Shown here piece after piece: positions 39,201-51,002 of a DNA stretch of 64,000 nt (the first letter of the stretch is position 1; every line of letters begins with the position of its first letter). The stretch is from Hydractinia symbiolongicarpus (taxonomy: Eukaryota; Cnidaria; Hydrozoa; Anthoathecata; Hydractiniidae). The translations under genes and the position numbers were made by a program. Below the pieces are notes generated by a model that was not told the origin of the DNA, searched no databases, and was given only the letters and a program-made list of their open reading frames with translations. The DNA is taken from NCBI RefSeq assembly GCF_029227915.1, contig NC_079884.1, positions 186,001 to 250,000 of the forward strand, written 5' to 3'.

Positions 39201-42200
39201 TGTTACCGCTATTAACTCATCATAAAACTTATCCTTGTCTTCTTTACCAAGTCCACGCTGAAGATCACAAACTGACACAAAAGTGACGATTCAATTTCCT
39301 ATAAAAGATTTTATTACTATAATATGACTATTAACACACAGGCATAACATTACTTTGTCTGCCAATTTCTCTGTAACAAATATGTGAACTCCTCCATATC
39401 CATCACTACCAATCCCACCTTGGACAAATCTCATGGAAGCTCCTCAACACCTGATAACACGTATCAACAGATCTGGACATATCAACTACTTAACCTGCTC
39501 TTCCTCTTAGTGCATAAAATTTACACTAGCCACCTGCAACCTAGTTTTATCTACCTTGTGATTGCTATGGTAATGGTCTTACAATGCTCACACCTGACAC
39601 CTGCCCTACCATGCACAACACTTACACTTCCTAGAGTTCTAGTCCTGTTTATGTAGTTCATCTTATCAACTGTTCTCGCAGTTATTAATAAAGAGCTGGA
39701 TGCCCATCCTACCATAAGCTATTCACAGACCGGACTGAGTGTTCTTTCTTTTTAGTGACGCCATCACTATTTGCTTTCTTAGAGACCCCCCCCCTGACGG
39801 TTTTTTTTTAATAACTCCTGATTAATTTGTTATATGGCTATGAAACTTAATGAGTTTCAACATTTATCTATTAGACACCTGCATGCTAATTTTTTAGGTC
39901 CCATACCTTTCAGAGGCTTTGATATTGGCCATTACTCGAAACTACCCCTAAAAATCTCTATGAAGTCCTTATACTGGGGAAAATATAATAACTCCTGTTA
40001 GGATTATCCTTAGAACTTGAAACTTGCAACACAACTTTGTTTTATCAAGAAGAATCATTGTGAATAATTTGAACACATGACTAATCCGATTTCCCGATTT
40101 TTTCGGATTTCACCCGAAAATCGGAAAAAAACGGATTTTCGTGCAATTTTTGGCAATTTTTTATCCGATCCATGTAAAAACCGGAAGATATATTAAATAA
40201 CTTTTACTTAGCTTTCAGAAACTTTAAACAGAATGTAAAAATTCGCTCTAGAACAAAAGTAATTTATATTTTAAGCAGATAGTGGCATTTTTTGAACAAT
40301 TTTCAAGCTTCTGATGACGTCACAGAAAATGTGCTGACGCAAGCTAAAGTTTAATGGTGCCATTTTGTTCCTTTTATGACGTACTATAAGTGTGCCAAGT
40401 TTGATTCAATTTGAACAATCCTATGAAAAGTTATTGAGGGGGGGGGCGGAATCCGCCCCCCCCCCCGGTCATAGTATGTTCGAAAAACCCCGGACTGAAA
40501 AGGGTTAAACTAGGGTAAAATGTTTAACTTTTCTCTTGTCTCTCAAATCTATCTCTTATTTAATAAAATGAGTGGATAGACATGCATAATATACACAAGT
40601 AAAAGTGAGATTATGTTGTTTTGAACTATTTTTTTTTCTTTGCATTTAAGTAAACTTTCAAAATACTGTAGCTGGTAATAAATAAAATTTATTTCCTTCT
40701 TAACTTAGCCTGTGAGTGTAATGGACATTCCAAGTCTTGTACTTACAATGCCACGGTTGGCTTTGGAGTATGTGATGATTGTTTGCATGGAACTACTGGA
40801 TATAACTGTGATCAATGCAAAGAGTTGTACTATAGAAACACAAGTGTATCATTATCTGATGTAAGGGCTTGTGTAGGTAGGAAGTTTTCATTTTTTTTGA
40901 GATTTTTTTGTTCTTGATAATTTGCAAGATATTTCATGTTTTTATTATATTTCTGTAACAGCATGTGATTGCTTCATGGCTGGTGTTACTAACAATGGGT
41001 TATGTTTACAAAAATCTTCTGATGATCAAGAGGCTGGTCAGTGCTTTTGTAAACCGGATGTTATTGGACGCAAATGTGACCAGTGCAAGTTTGGTTATTT
41101 TGGAATTCAAACAGGGAATTGTTCTGGTAAATGTCTGTTTTGTTTGTATTAACAATTTTTTTAGTGCCACAAAGAGAATATTATTGAAACTTGTCTTAGA
41201 AAACAATATTTTTCTTTAAAACAAAGTGTATAATTGACAATCAATTTCTACTGGTAATTTTCTAGCCTGCAACTGTTCCCTTTTTGGTACCTTAATGGAT
41301 AAAAGCAACACTTGTGATCAAATAACCGGTCAGTGTATGTGTAAGAACACCACACATAGTCGTACCTGCTCAAGATGTAAGCCAGGTTTTTACAGCTTTC
41401 CTATATCGAAAGACCATGAATGTGAAGAATGTAGGTGTGATGTGGGTGGGTCAGTAAACAATGCATGCAATCAGATAACAGGTGAAGTGAAATAACTAAT
41501 TGTGTTGAGTTAAAACAAAAAGCTTAAATGTTGCCCTGTGTATTTAGTTTCTGTTTAGTCAGTCTGTTTGTGCAGTAATAAGTACTGTGCAAAACCAATA
41601 TAAAGTGATGTTCTATATAAAAAAAAGTTTAACATGGATTTAATATTAATATTTGGTACCTTATTTGTGATGCAGACAATACTTTTATTAATAAAATCAA
41701 CACATGAGTGATTAATAAGCAAACAGAATTTTTAAAAACTTCCTGAGTTCTTTTATTTTCTTTTTTATTTCTAGGTGTATGTAGTTGCCGTAGAGGTGTA
41801 TATGGTAGTCAATGCAAAAGTACAATTCCTGGGAATTTCTTTCCTTTTTTTGATTACTATACATTAGAGGCTGAATCAGGTGCTGGTAAATTTCAAATAA
41901 AATCAGATGCCAATAAGGCAGATCAAGCATTCACAGGATTTGGTTATGCTGTAATTTCCAGCGAAGGATATGTGGAAGTAACTTTTAATTCAGTGGATTT
42001 TTTAGCAAGGTAGGTCACAGGATGTACAAATTTTTTGATGCCTTAAAACAGCTTATTTTACAGACTAAATTTCATGTAATATTGACTGTGTTACTATGGT
42101 AGTTCCGTGTCTTATACTTTGTCATTGCATGTTTGTATATTTTATTTCTACTTCTTCCTATTTCCAACCATGACTAAAGTTTTAATGGGATGCCCAAATT

Positions 42201-45200
42201 GAAAAAGGATGTTGAACTTATAAGGAATTTTGTTTGTTTGTAAGATTTTATGGCCCCTACGTTTACTCTCAGAATTTTAATGCAAATTAAAATGCAGTTT
42301 CCAAGTTATTTGATTATCTGAAAAAATTCTTAGAGTTCAGGAACAGACAATAGTCGTAAACGAATTAATACCAGTGCTAAATTTGCAGACTATCAGGTCT
42401 GCAAATTTACACAGTTTTGTATTTTTAAAAATATTTTTTAGATACTTTTTGTTGTTATAATATTTTGTAGTGCTTTCAGAAGGAGTAAGTAGGATCCAGC
42501 CTAGTGAACCTTAGTATTCAGGGATTTTTTAACATTTTGAAAGGAAGCTCTTATTCATGCGTTTTTGTACCCTAATGTGGCTTGACTACCTTAAGGAAAA
42601 TTGGTTCTCACAAAAAATGCTGGGAGCATTGACACTGCGAATTTTTGCGAAAATTAATTCTTGCTAAATTTGGTTTTTCTCCTTTTTAAAAAATGATTTA
42701 CACTAATTTTTCTCTTTTGATTTACCTAGATCTACATTATAATGTAAATGTAAATTTCCAATTCAGCACTCTTTATGTCTTCTATATCGAAGCCCTTAAA
42801 AAACCGTATAATAAGTTGAGAAACAAAATGTCTTCAAATTCTTTGTTTGCAAAACTTGCGAAATTTATTTCTTGCGAAAATTATACTTTATTTTAAAAAA
42901 AAATCTTGCAAAAATTAATTCTTGGGAAAATCAATCCACTTAAAAGTATCTAAATTATGATTATAATATTTCAGGTATTTCCTTGTTCTGAGATATGTTA
43001 AATCTGCATCTGATATTGATGTTAACTTGGAGTTATCATACACCAATAAAACTGTTTCCTTCTCATTATTTCATGAGAAAATCACTTTACTAAATGGTAC
43101 GTTAATGTGGCAGCGGAAGAACCCGATTGTAATGGTGAAAGGAGCAAATTACAGTATCAAGCTTTCAACTAATTTTTCAACACCTGTAAAAATTGATTCC
43201 ATTATAGTTATGCCTGATTATATGGCAAGTAAACTTTATCTAAATTCGAGCGATGCTTACAAATTAAATATTAGTTCATGCTGGAAAGAGTCACGATATA
43301 TAAACAAAGATAAACATAAAGTATGCAGAGCGATCACCTTTTCTACTACTGCAGAATGGTTCAATGGAACTTTAGGTAAAGTGATTTTAGCATTTTGTAA
43401 TAAAAATGATCTACTGAAAATGTAAGTAAGTAATGGGAAATTTATTCCTAATATTTGACTTTTCCTCCCCTTTAATTGTAATATTGCTGCCAGAATGTTT
43501 TTCAGTGTATTTTTTGATTTATTTATTTCTTAGCATGTGATTGCGATTTAACTAGTGCTGTTAATCCAATGACTTGCGATTCTTATGGCGGCCAGTGTCT
43601 TTGTAAGCCTGGTGTTATGGGAAGAAGATGTAATGAATGCAAACCTGGTTTCTTTAACTTTACACAAAATGGCTGCCAAGGTATACAAATAATATTTTAT
43701 TACAGACAATGCTTATTGTACATTTTTTAGTACTTAAAAATAAGACCAAGAAAATCTAGAAAACCGAGGGAAATTTTGCTCTTATGGTACTGGTGCTGAT
43801 AAAATTTCGAGTATTTTGAAACACTTTTGCTCTCCTCAGGGAATACTGAGGAAGATATTTTAGGTTCCCTTGTAGAATACCAACAACAATCAGAAGTTAA
43901 AGTGTAGTTCCAGGATATTATATTGTTGCATATTCTGGTTTTTTAGTTACTGTATGCACTCAGCTCTGTGTGCGCTTAAATTGGTTGTTGTGTGATTTAT
44001 TAATTTGTATGGGTACCTTTTACTTTCTTAGACAAAGTATCTTAAAATCTATGATTCACAATTCTTCTTCTCCCTCTTCTTTTCTTGGCCTAAAGATTTT
44101 TGTGTGAAATATATAGAAAGTATTGTACATTTTAGCTTGTTCCTGTGACCCAGTTGGATCGGTAGATTTAGCGTGTGATCGATTCACAGGTCAATGCAAT
44201 TGCAAACCAAACGTGTCATTTCGTACATGTAATGCGTGCATTAAAGATTTTTATGGTATTGAAAGCAAACTTGGTTGTCGTGCTTGTCTGTGCAATAAAA
44301 ATGGTTCATTGTCATCACAGTGTCGACAAGATGGACAGTGTTTATGTCATAACAGCACCGTAGGATTTAAGTGTGACCGATGTAGAGAGAACTATTTTAA
44401 CTTCACAAAAAATGGATGCAGGTACTGTTATGAGTGCAATATTTATAACAAAATTCGACATTCCATGCAAATTTTAAGTTATGTGGAGTTACATGAGTCC
44501 CCCTGCTTTTATTTACTAGAAACTAGTCGGTGGCCTGTGAAAAAATCCACGGCCCGTCATTTTTATACCGCATTGTGTGCATCTCTCTACTTGTGGCACC
44601 ATTTTGCGTGACACACAGACATATATATAATCAGTAATCCGGAAATTTGTCCCTGAAAATAGTTTGGATTGCTTTTTAAGGAACCACCCTTTCCTAGGGT
44701 TACTTATTACTTTTTGTGCTACAACAACTCCTAGAACGAACAGCTGGTGGTTAAATACCCTGTTATCTGTATCCTTCGGTTTTTAGTTACTGTGGTTGTT
44801 CCATGTTGGGTTCGCTTGCACAGCAATGTGATTTATATAATGGAACTTGTCCTTGCAAAGAAAACGTTGATCTTAAAAAGTGTTCAGCATGTAAACCAAG
44901 CTTCTTCAATTTGAATCAAACTAACTCAAAAGGCTGTCAGAAATGTTTCTGTTTTAACAAAACTGCACAATGTACGTCTGCTGGGGGATATCAAGAAGTT
45001 GATATCTCCTTTGATCCAACCACATGGAATTTGCCGAATTTCATTGGAGATGTTGCAAACAATTGTCTTGTCGTGAACGTAACGAAATCAGTGCCTATTA
45101 TTTCTCTTCCAGCAAGCTACACTGGAAATCTTCTATACCTGTTTCATCAGCGTTTGTTTTTAAATTTAAATGTTCATCATAACGGAAATGGAAGTTTACC

Positions 45201-48200
45201 CACGTTAGCGATACGATTTACTGGAACAAATAACAATAGTTTTTCTCTTTTACCAGCCAATACTTCTGATCAATTTCATGTTATTCATAATTGGGTCTTA
45301 GAAAGAATTTCCTTACTGGACCTACAAGCTGTTCTTTTTGATGTGAAAAACATTGATATCGTTGTTCAAGCTGGTAATGCCAGCCATTTGGAAATATGTG
45401 ATTTTAGAATGAGCCGTGTTGAAAAGCTATCAAATGGTGTGCAATTCTCTGGTGTGGAGAAATGTTTGTGTCCTCAAAATTACACTGGAAATTCCTGTCA
45501 ATTTTGTGCAAATGGTATTGAAAAAAACTATTTTTAATTTGGAAACATAGGTTTATAAGTTGCTATGTAACTACGTTATATTTTCAGGATATTTTCGCAA
45601 AGTGTTTGGTTCGGGTTCGCTAGGAAAATGTATTTTGTGCCAATGTAATGGTCGCTCTCAAACATGTGATCAAGAAACTGGAGTTTGTTCAAATTGTCGT
45701 GTTGGTACCACGGGCCAGTATTGTGAGACGTGTGAACCAAACGTACAAGAGCCTGATTGTCTGGCATGTAAACGAGGCTATTATGGGTATGGGAATGATG
45801 ATTTTTCTGGTTGTAGAGGTGAGGCATGCATCCTTTTTTTAAAATATTTCAAAGGAAGCAAGTTTAGCGAAAAAAACTTTCTGAAATGAAAATCGCGAAA
45901 GTTAGGCCAAATAATATATTGAAATGGGCTATTCGCCATAAAGTTTACGCACATTTTTATTTATTCCTTTCATCAGATAAAAAATTCCTTTATATCAATC
46001 CCATCCTTATTGTTTAGATTCTATGTAATAATTGTTAACTAATTCTTTGAAGCAATTCAAAATCATGCGTATTTATCGTTATTGTAACTTTACACGCTAT
46101 TTTAGGACCTCCTTAAACCATGCATGCTTGAACATATAGTTAACACTTACCTATCGCAAAAAGTTGATTCTCGCAAAAAATCATTAAAATGATGTTTATC
46201 GCTAAGAAATTTTAAAGGTGTTATTTGCGAAAGTTTTGATTTTGCGATTTTTTGACTCGCTTAAGTTTCTTCCTTTAAAAAAAGTACATACGTATTTATT
46301 TGACTATAATTTATGTTCACGTATTAAACTATCAGTATAACGCTCGATTAACTAAACGTTGCAGAATGAAGTAAATTTTCCTCTGAATTTATTTTTGTCT
46401 TTTAGTATGTTATTTGTCAGTCGGTTGATACTAACGTCGACGCATATACTAAATAACAACGAACGTACTCCAGTTTGTCTGTGCAGTTTCCATAAATCTT
46501 CATGTGATGTCGATGTTACTTGTGTTTAAGCCTTCCATTGTTATTTGATTTCTAATAATCCTCAGAACTTTTTATCTGACGTTCTTTTCTTTACAAGCTT
46601 GTGACTGTGCTGCGAAAAATACTATTCCTGGTGTGTCCGATGTTTGTGACGTGGTGACAGGGCAGTGTCCGTGTAAAGCTGACATTGGAGGACGTGCGTG
46701 TGATAGGTGTGCTGAAAATTCTGTTAATATCACCGATGAATGCAAACGTAAGTAGATATCTGTTTCAGAATGTACCTCAAGTTATAACATCGTCAATACA
46801 GGGTGACCACCTCCCAGATATTAAAAAAGTCGTTCTTAGTCTGGGAATCTCGAAAATATCCATTTTAGAAGAAAATCAATGGAAAATTATATTTTTTATA
46901 ATAATCCCTAGCTAGCTGATATTTCATGATCTTTGTCGTTCGAGTTCTTTATTTCAGCTTCTGACTTGATTACTTTGCTATAAGTAGGAGAGATATTTTA
47001 CATAACACATTTCAGTTGTTCTGAAATGTGTTATGTGAAATAGCTGTCATGTTTATGCCGTTTTCTTACTGTTCACCCTGTAAGTATGTTTATTGAGCAC
47101 TAATTTTTGCGTTATCTTCCAGCATGCTCAGAATGTCATCGACTCATACAAAACGAAGTACACATGCTAAGAGGATCATTGAAAGAACTAAAGTTATTAA
47201 CTGAAAATAATACTCATACAAACGCACTGCTTTCCAACACAACTCTCACAAACTTGTTGATAAACTTGACTACTTCTGTTATGAGCATGATCGCACAGGC
47301 CAACGAGTCTACCATTTTGGAGGAGAAAGTCATGGCGGAATTGTTTATGTTAAACGAGACATTGGATGCCATGGAAACACGACTTAAAATAAACATATCG
47401 CAAGACATCGATTTAATACGTTCTCGAGTTCCTTCGATGTTGTCGTATGAAAACATATCCAGCTTCATTGTCAACACAACGTACAATCTACTTTGGACAA
47501 GTGTCTATGTAATCAATACAAACATTGAACCTGCTCTTGTAGTTGTTCCTAAAAAACTTATCAGTTTACAAGAAATAGCGGGAAATTTTTCCAATATATC
47601 TTTAGCCTACAAAAGTGTGTATTCTCCAGTTTTAAGAGATATATATCTGATCCTAAACACAACAAATTACGTTTTACAGCGAACCTCTACTGCTAGAAAG
47701 GTTCGAAATGATATAGAAGAGAGCTTAAATAAGACGCAAGCGGAAGTTAACGACCTCAAAGCTGCTATCCAACCCACGAATGTACTTGTAAAAAGTCTTC
47801 TTAATGACTCTGAAACATTTTTAGAGTCATCTATTCTGTTTTTGCATTCTGCTAACAACACATTGATGGACGTTCGAAATGGAACTGTCAATCACTCTAG
47901 TCTTGCCATATTGGACATTGCAAAACAAGCTAATAGAATTACCAGGCAAATCAATGAACTGAGTGAAATTCACCAAACTTTGAATAACAGCCAGAACAGA
48001 GTTTCAAGTATGGTAAATAAATATATGAACACATCATCTGCAACTCTCCAACTGTCGCATGAAAGAAACAAGAATTTGTCAATGTTAGTTGCAGAAATTT
48101 ACCAAGCTCAAGCGATAGTTCGTAACGCCACCAAACTTTCCAACGAAACTTATTCCACTGCGATTCAACTGCTCTCTGTTGTGAAGAACTTCAACGTTAC

Positions 48201-49772
48201 TTTGGGTAATGCTTCTCAAGCAGCAAATGAATCAATCATGATGGCTGGGAAGGTTAGAGTTTGACTCGATGATTTTTATGTATCCAAACTTATATATACC
48301 AACGTGCTTTTTTGACTATCTTCCAAGTTAATATTTTTTCAGGTAAACGAGACAAATGAATTTGTTTTTGCTGAAATAAACAGGACCACTTTGCTTATAA
48401 GAGAATACATGGGAAATGCTTCCAAGGTATCCAACTTGTCCAGAAATGCTAGTGATGAACTTTTGATTCAAAACCAGGTATTCATTATTCTTTCTTATCT
48501 ATCCTGAATTCTCTTTTTAAAACGTAATATTTTAGTTAAGATTTAACGGAATTATACCAGTGCGAGCCACGGCTTGTCGCGCATGTTCGCTCTTTCGTGC
48601 AACCTTTACGTAGCGATCCGGCTACTTTCAGAACCAAGTACGGCTTTTAAATTTTCCATACCGACAACTTAAGTCATGCCTTACTGAAATGATGAAAATT
48701 GTTTGTTAAGTAAGCATTTTGATTTAAAAATGGTAGATTTTATAACAAGTTTAGAATTTCTTAAGTTTTCTACGAAACATGGAAGACAACTGCAATTTAA
48801 CGAATTAATTAATTATAATTAATTATAAATATAATTAATTATAATTAATTATAACTATTATTAATTATAATTAATTATAACTATAATTAATTATAATTAA
48901 TACGGAAAGAACGTAAACGTTAAAAACATTGACAAACAACCGTGAAGATTTTTCCAATAACAAGGAAAAAGTCTGAAAAAATGTTAAAAGCTAAACTAAA
49001 TCTTTACGTTTCTTTGAACTGAGCATGGAAATCTTTTGATTAGAGACCTGATGTGACATGAGTGAAATTCTACACAACAATAAAAAGTCTGGCTACTAAC
49101 TGAAAACGGCATTTCACTCGCACCGGTTTGAAATTTCTCTTTGGTCAATTTAACCAAAGTGAAATACCACCTAAAGTAACGAAATCTCATGTAAACGGTC
49201 CTAAGAAACACACCGTAGAATGATATGACTCTGTCTGAGTTTACACAGCCTTTTATCTTGTTTAGATGCTCAAAGAAATGCATATTGCATCCACCAATTT
49301 GGCACATACTTCACTTCAGTTATCATACAACTGGAATCAATCTATTGAGTTGATTCAAAATATAACCAATATCACTAGCCAAAACATCCAAACTGCTAAG
49401 AAATGCAACGATCTCACGAATACTGCCAACCAATTATTAGTTGAATCGAAGACGGCTTTGACAATATCAGAGAGCTCATTGGTGGACAAAAAACAAGATC
49501 AAAAGCGATTGGCTGATCTCATGGTGAACATTCAATCAGTGACTACTTTAAACAAGACAAGTTTGTTGTTACTACGGAAATCTTTTAACGAATCACGTCA
49601 ATTATTCGACGGCTTGAATATCCAGAAAGCCATTACGATCCTGAAAAAATTTTCTACCACTCAAAAAGAAGATATCGCATCCTACAAAGAACAAGTACGA
49701 AGCTTACGTCGTGAAATTGACGACATGGAAAAAATGCATGACGTCATTAAGGGAGTGAAGGGGTGTGGTTGA
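36292..49772 (+). CDS. laminin gamma-like chain with an extra IV domain
   Basis: A secreted basement-membrane chain. Fourteen exons join in frame to 1831 residues: 36292-37288, 40709-40876, 40962-41126, 41266-41481, 41775-42009, 42975-43375, 43534-43680, 44136-44421, 44787-45514, 45588-45818, 46598-46747, 47123-48252, 48343-48477, 49266-49772. Order: signal peptide (1-21); laminin N domain (about 24-276; [25 protein letters not shown]); about 4.5 EGF-like LE repeats; a IV-type domain (about 537-727); about four LE; a second IV-type domain (about 920-1095); more LE; then a coiled coil (1250-1831). The N domain and the end, [18 protein letters not shown], resemble laminin gamma1. No LG domains follow. 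The first IV domain resembles beta/alpha types rather than gamma. The stop follows Cys-Gly. Intron 1 (3.4 kb) holds a LINE relic and a repeat. Confidence 0.88.
37523..37572. repeat. perfect 23-bp hairpin in laminin intron 1
   Basis: The arm at 37523-37545 (seven A, CTTTTAGAAATAAATG) is perfectly complementary to 37550-37572, with a 4-base loop ATGA. Probably the fused ends or a remnant of an inverted-repeat element. Confidence 0.85.
38000..39700 (-). pseudogene. decayed non-LTR retrotransposon (LINE)
   Basis: Minus-strand frame 38933-39169 reads [20 protein letters not shown], then [20 protein letters not shown] and [14 protein letters not shown], the C-terminal part of an apurinic-type endonuclease as found in craniofacial-development-protein-2-like LINE proteins. 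Further along the minus strand (38100-38900), stop-broken pieces such as VFPVHGTT recall the reverse-transcriptase GxxPGRGTTDAIF block. Multiple stops and frameshifts: inactive. It lies antisense in laminin intron 1. Confidence 0.7.
39776..40510 (-). repeat. interspersed repeat with GC-rich hairpin
   Basis: Reverse-complement relative of 26098-26610. Ends: CCCCCCCCCTGACGGTTTTT on the left and AAAACCCCGGACTGAAAAGG on the right. Contains AATCGG/CCGAAAATCGG palindromic blocks. Near 40438-40469 a run of nine G, CGGAATCCG and a run of C form a strong hairpin. Noncoding; class unknown. It is in laminin intron 1. Confidence 0.7.
44523..44640 (-). mobile_element. mini-Helitron-like end in laminin intron
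   Basis: Minus strand: CCGTGGATTTTTTCACAGG forms an imperfect hairpin followed 9 bases later by CTAG and a T, matching the 3' terminus of the better-preserved copy at 54235-54361. Toward the other end, GTCTGTGTGTCACGC matches that copy's GTCTGTCTGTCCGC. The 5' boundary is approximate. Confidence 0.5.
45851..46276. mobile_element. MITE with GCGAAA motifs in laminin intron
   Basis: Ends AAAGGAAGCAAGTTTAGCGA and, on the other strand, AAAGGAAGAAACTTAAGCGA form a 20-bp imperfect inverted repeat. The interior has TCGCGAAA and TTTGCGA motifs like those of the element at 1675-2097, and the lengths are nearly the same (426 and 423). No flanking duplication seen. A less well bounded stretch with TTGCGAAAATTAATTC motifs lies at 42600-42930. 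Confidence 0.55.
47001..47035. repeat. perfect 15-bp hairpin in laminin intron
   Basis: CATAACACATTTCAG and CTGAAATGTGTTATG flank a 5-base loop. It lies 88 bases before the acceptor of the first coiled-coil exon at 47123. Confidence 0.85.
48803..48900. repeat. AATTAATTAT tandem repeat
   Basis: About nine near-identical, largely palindromic units of AATTAATTATA in the intron before the last laminin exon. Confidence 0.85.
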
Positions 49773-50865
49773 ATTTTGTTATTGTCGGTAGACGAAACCT
49801 TTGATTACGACATCACCTTTTTTCACTATATAATTTTACCAGCTCTTTAGGTATGTAAGTGAAACTAAACATCTTGCCAATGTAAAAATCAAATATTTTA
49901 TCAACCACGCATAATTTTCATAATTGCCCAATCACAATTCGTTATTAAACATTCTAACGACCTTTCACGCGGGAAAGTTTATAGCTTTGCATGTTTGTTC
50001 ATAGAGCATGGTGATATTTAAGGCTTGTTTCCTACTCACTGCATTTTCGCTATAGCTTAAAAGGCTCACGGTTTTTTTGTTATCTCGAATTTTTTCCCAG
50101 TGTATACTTACTAACTCTTGAGCTTTTTGTGTTACGGCTGAAAATGAATTTACAAAAAACAAACCTTGCACACATTTTTTCCTAGGAGATTAATATTTTT
50201 TATAAATTATAAAAGTATGACAATAAAACTTACAGTAATATATTTTGATTGTTTTTTAAAATGTATATTTTTGTGAATATTGTTTTAATTTTTTTTTTGC
50301 ATATCAATACAACTAATTATCGCGTTATCTAGAAGGTAATATCAACGCTTAGACTCTGAAGTACGCGAATTAAGCCAAAATTTAGTCATTTTTTTTAGGT
50401 AGATAATTTTTTTTAAAGAAAACGTATTTTTATTGTATGTGATGAATTTTTTTAAAATGTATTTTAAAAGGATTTTTACTGAAGTGAATTTAATTTATTT
50501 TTTAAGAGGAAAATTGAGCCACTAGAGAAGTATTTACTCTATTTCACAGTTGGAAAATCTGCTGTGTGTCTGGGGGCGAAAATTATCTCAAAAATTACAT
50601 AAAATAAATCAGAAATTTATTATCGATGTGCAAATAATATGGGTGTTTGTTAACGATTGTAATAGAAAATAGTGTTCGTTTTCTTAGATATTTATTTTTC
50701 ATAGCATTCCTTATTTTTTCTTCATTAGCGTTTAATACATCACAACTGGGGACTGCAACGCCTGTTAAGGGCCATAGGTGGGCTGCTTTTTATATTTGTG
50801 GCGAATCGGCCAAGTCAAATCCGCTGCTTGTAGAAGTATGACTAATACATTTACCAATTTAAAAG
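49773..50865. other. laminin 3' UTR and intergenic
   Basis: An AATAAA at 50222-50227 is a plausible laminin poly(A) signal. I searched this stretch and the following 4 kb for laminin LG-domain exons and saw none. Confidence 0.45.
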
Positions 50866-50998
50866 CAACCTTGTCTCCAGCACCTATCTTCTCTTTTGTA
50901 TCGGAACAGCCAAATTTCGGGCTGACCTTCTCCGAGGCCATGTTCGTACCGCCGTCGCAATGTCAGAAAAGATACAAGATGCTCTGGGGACAAGGTTG
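50866..50998. mobile_element. 133-bp MITE with AAAG target duplication
   Basis: Inverted ends CAACCTTGTCTCCAG and CTGGGGACAAGGTTG (one mismatch over 15), flanked by AAAG on both sides (50862-50865 and 50999-51002). GC-richer than its surroundings. Similar CCTTGTCCCCAG ends are, from memory, widespread in cnidarian genomes. Confidence 0.75.
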
Positions 50999-51002
50999 AA
51001 AG

